Shown here in pieces: positions 6,674 to 8,178 of a stretch of DNA of 8,178 bases; position 1 is the stretch's first letter; every line of letters begins with the position of its first letter. The notes under the pieces are model-generated. The model was given only the letters and a program-made list of their open reading frames with translations, searched no databases and was not told the DNA's origin. The position numbers were made by a program, and so were the translations under genes. Source of the DNA: Gemmatimonadota bacterium (GTDB taxonomy: Bacteria > Gemmatimonadota > Gemmatimonadetes > Gemmatimonadales > GWC2-71-9); contig JACZUR010000091.1 of NCBI GenBank assembly GCA_022573095.1, positions 1 to 8,178 of the forward strand, read 5' to 3'.

Positions 6674-6764
6674 GTTTGCTCGTTTGCGACTAGGTAAGTA
6701 ACCAGCGAACGAATTTGGTTACGCCGGCACAAAGATGGTACGCTGATCCCTCACTTCAACGGTA

Positions 6765-7151
6765 ATGTTGTCGACCAGAAAGTCGATGACGCACTACCGC
6801 TCCCTCAGAGCCTGGCAAATCGCCCACGAGTTAGCACTCGCTGTGGCACGAGCCGCCGATCGGTTTCCTGCTAGCGAGCGATTTGAACTCACGTCCCAAC
6901 TGCGCCGAGCAGCCCTTTCCGTTCCGACCAACCTTGCGGAAGGACAGGGGCGTTTTGGAACAAGAGAAGCACTTCGCTTTGCGCGGATAGCCGCCGGCTC
7001 ACTAGCCGAGGTGGATTACCTGCTGTTCTTTGCCAAAGAGAGAGGATATCTGAACAGCGGAGACTATGAGGATCTCTCTGAAAAGCGTGCTAGCACCAAT
7101 CGTATTATTACGAAGCTTATCCGTTCGCTTGCATCTCGAAACGGTAGCTAA
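6765..7151 (+). CDS. Four-helix-bundle protein of the S23 / 23S rRNA intervening-sequence family
   Basis: A protein of 128 residues from ATG 6765, or 121 from ATG 6786. Numbered from 6786, it shows the family pattern: YRSLRAWQIAHELALAVAR (4-22), FPASERFELTSQLRRAALSV (27-46), PTNLAEGQGR (47-56), FARIAAGSLAEVDYLLFFAK (65-84) and a last helix RIITKLIRSLAS (106-117). The family includes S23 proteins encoded in intervening sequences of bacterial 23S rRNA genes, and is related to the Avd accessory protein of diversity-generating retroelements. It forms pentameric basic bundles thought to bind nucleic acid; its role when encoded alone is unknown. No clear SD precedes either ATG. Homologues usually begin a few residues before YRxLxxWQ, which favours 6786. 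The gene stands alone between two inverted repeat arrays. No reverse transcriptase or rRNA is nearby. Confidence 0.9.
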   Translation: MLSTRKSMTHYRSLRAWQIAHELALAVARAADRFPASERFELTSQLRRAALSVPTNLAEGQGRFGTREALRFARIAAGSLAEVDYLLFFAKERGYLNSGDYEDLSEKRASTNRIITKLIRSLASRNGS

Positions 7152-7168
7152 TCTGTCTGTACATCGGT

Positions 7169-7190
7169 TTCCACCGTCCTCCACCGTCTT
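7169..7190 (-). repeat. Right arm of perfect 22-base inverted repeat flanking the four-helix gene
   Basis: The plus strand reads TT, CCACCGTC, CT, CCACCGTC, TT, the exact reverse complement of 6652-6673. It starts 18 bases after the four-helix stop codon. The two arms enclose 495 bases that contain the whole gene. Confidence 0.9.
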
Positions 7191-7417
7191 CTCTTCCTCG
7201 CACCATCACCCAGCTTAACTCCCCACCGTCTTCTTTCCCTTCGCACCATCGCTCAGCTTAACTCTTCACCGTCCTCTTTCCCCTCGTACCCTCACTCAGC
7301 TTAACTCCCCACCGTCCTCTTTCCCTTCGCACCATCACTCAGCTTAACTCTTCACCGTCTTCTCTCCCTCGCACCATCACTCAGCTCAACTCCCCACCGT
7401 CTTGTTTCCTCACCGTC
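7172..7417 (-). repeat. Right repeat array: eight CACCGTC copies with 42-43-base units
   Basis: Exact CACCGTC (the complement of GACGGTG) starts at 7172, 7182, 7224, 7267, 7310, 7353, 7395 and 7411. Five full units span 7182-7394, of 42, 43, 43, 43 and 42 bases. All share a pyrimidine-rich stretch, then CACCATCACTCAGCTTAACT or a close variant. Units 1, 3 and 5 end in CCC and units 2 and 4 end in CTT, so the array looks built from a dimer of about 86 bases. The copies are far more alike than those of the left array. The outer end overlaps the stop codon of the FG-GAP gene. Confidence 0.92.
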
Positions 7418-8178
7418 CCTTACCCCGATTCTCATAAAAAAACAACCCTCCTCCCAGACCCCCCACAAACAGATCGATGTCTCCGTCAGCGTCGATGTCG
7501 ACGAAGGCGGGGGCAGAGTACCCGGGTACGTCCACAGGAATAGGCACGTCCTCGACGAAGTTGGGCTCGCTCGCAGTGCCCTGATTCAGGTACACGAGCA
7601 GATCGCCCCGCTCGTTGCCGAGCACCATGTCATGATCGCCGTCGCCATCGAGATCAACGAACGCAGGGAAGCTACGGCGACCGACGTCGATATCGAGGTA
7701 CCTATCCGATACGAGCGTGAATGCGGGCTCGCTCGCCGTGCCGTCGTTACGGTAATAATTGATCGTACCCGATGCTTCTCCGATAAACAGATCGAGGTCG
7801 CCATCGGCGTCGATATCCACGAGCGCGGGTGTGGTGTTGCTACCACGCGTGATCTTGAGTAGCTCGTCCGTCTCCATGACAAAGTTCGGGGAGGCGGACG
7901 TTCCGTCGTTTCTGTAGTAAGCGACCTCGTCATTCCACGAGCCGAGCACTATGTCAGCGTCACCGTCACCGTCGAGGTCACCAAACGCGGGGTGATAGTG
8001 ATAGTTGTTCGGAAGCTCCAGCCGCCCAACCGCGCGGAAGGATGGGTCAGTTGCCGACCCTACATTATCGAAGCGATAAATGTAAGAGGTGCGGGAATTG
8101 CTCTGGTCGATCTTGTTGGCGAGAAGCAGGTTCGCCCCGTTCGCGCCCGCTCTTAAATCCGCTATGTTCCCGTACTGG
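7410..8178 (-). CDS. FG-GAP/VCBS-repeat beta-propeller protein (C-terminal part, 5' end outside window)
   Basis: The frame stays open to the window edge, giving 255 residues of the C-terminal part; the internal GTG at 7949 is not the start. Four calcium-loop motifs occur at regular spacing: DLDGDGDAD (67-75), DIDADGDLD (121-129), DLDGDGDHD (175-183) and DIDADGDID (227-235), steps of 54, 54 and 52. Each is followed by a strand such as LFIGEASGTINYYRNDGT and then a SEPAF or ASPNF-type segment. This is the FG-GAP/VCBS propeller repeat, with one blade per motif and Ca2+ bound in DxDxDG loops. Such proteins are usually secreted or surface-bound and act in adhesion or as parts of large exoproteins; the export signal would be at the missing N-terminus. 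No C-terminal sorting domain is seen. The last codons, GGA CGG TGA, lie in the repeat array, so the array supplies the tail GR and the stop. Confidence 0.9.
   Translation of the reverse strand, partial: QYGNIADLRAGANGANLLLANKIDQSNSRTSYIYRFDNVGSATDPSFRAVGRLELPNNYHYHPAFGDLDGDGDADIVLGSWNDEVAYYRNDGTSASPNFVMETDELLKITRGSNTTPALVDIDADGDLDLFIGEASGTINYYRNDGTASEPAFTLVSDRYLDIDVGRRSFPAFVDLDGDGDHDMVLGNERGDLLVYLNQGTASEPNFVEDVPIPVDVPGYSAPAFVDIDADGDIDLFVGGLGGGLFFYENRGKGR

Noticed and set aside
6356..6732. Open frames running through the left repeat array on both strands (repetitive G/R/D-rich on plus, P/S-rich on minus)
   Set aside because: Repeat steps of 41-43 bases are not multiples of three, so the peptide changes frame along the array; no start signals or family motifs. 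They are by-products of the purine/pyrimidine bias.
6765..7151. Intervening sequence inside a 23S rRNA gene
   Set aside because: No rRNA-like sequence flanks the gene; protein-coding genes lie on both sides of the arrays.
7172..7417. CRISPR array
   Set aside because: The conserved core is only 7 bases, and in the right array the 'spacers' are nearly identical to one another. No cas gene is present.
6436..7417. Diversity-generating retroelement, because the four-helix family is related to Avd
   Set aside because: No reverse transcriptase frame, no template/variable repeat pair with adenine-specific differences and no variable-protein gene is visible in the window.

Overview
The window looks like chromosomal DNA of a moderately GC-rich bacterium, probably an uncultivated environmental lineage. 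The gene mix is a LURP-one/scramblase-like protein, a DinB-fold protein, an AGCS symporter, an FG-GAP protein and a lone four-helix-bundle (S23-type) gene. That mix would fit Gemmatimonadota, Rhodothermota or similar groups, but the sequence shows no taxonomic marker, so this is only a guess. No rRNA, tRNA, CRISPR array, transposase or phage gene is visible.

Left part (1-3051, + strand). The window opens inside a Hanks-type kinase N-lobe reading frame that stops at 143-145, before any catalytic motif. About 390 bases without a convincing gene follow. Then comes a co-directional set: a LURP-one-related protein (534-1121), a YjdF/DUF2238-like membrane protein whose N-terminus appears to sit in another frame (1183-1796), a family 2 glycosyltransferase with a C-terminal Rossmann-like domain (1803-2804), and a 61-residue two-helix membrane protein (2866-3051). 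The membrane protein and glycosyltransferase are only 6 bases apart and may be translationally coupled. Nothing in the sequence ties the four to one pathway.

Middle part (3052-5580). A GC-rich hairpin followed by Ts on the minus strand ends the minus-strand AGCS sodium:amino-acid symporter gene (3152-4873), which carries an unusual hydrophilic insert of about 110 residues. A roughly 200-base divergent intergenic region separates it from a plus-strand DinB/DUF1572-like gene (5074-5580).

Right part (5581-8178). A two-helix membrane protein with a sensor-like extracytoplasmic domain but no output domain (5787-6401) is followed by the most striking element. A four-helix-bundle (S23/IVP family) gene (6765-7151) sits between two inverted repeat arrays. 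Each array holds eight exact copies of the same heptamer: GACGGTG to the left and its complement CACCGTC to the right. In both arrays most copies are 41-43 bases apart, although the DNA between copies differs between the two. The array ends nearest the gene form a perfect 22-base inverted repeat (6652-6673 and 7169-7190). The right array runs into the 3' end of a minus-strand FG-GAP/VCBS beta-propeller gene (7410 to beyond 8178) and supplies its stop codon. This gene-plus-inverted-arrays unit is the best candidate for an undescribed system: a REP-like or mobile cassette, an invertible segment, or a structured RNA bound by the four-helix protein.
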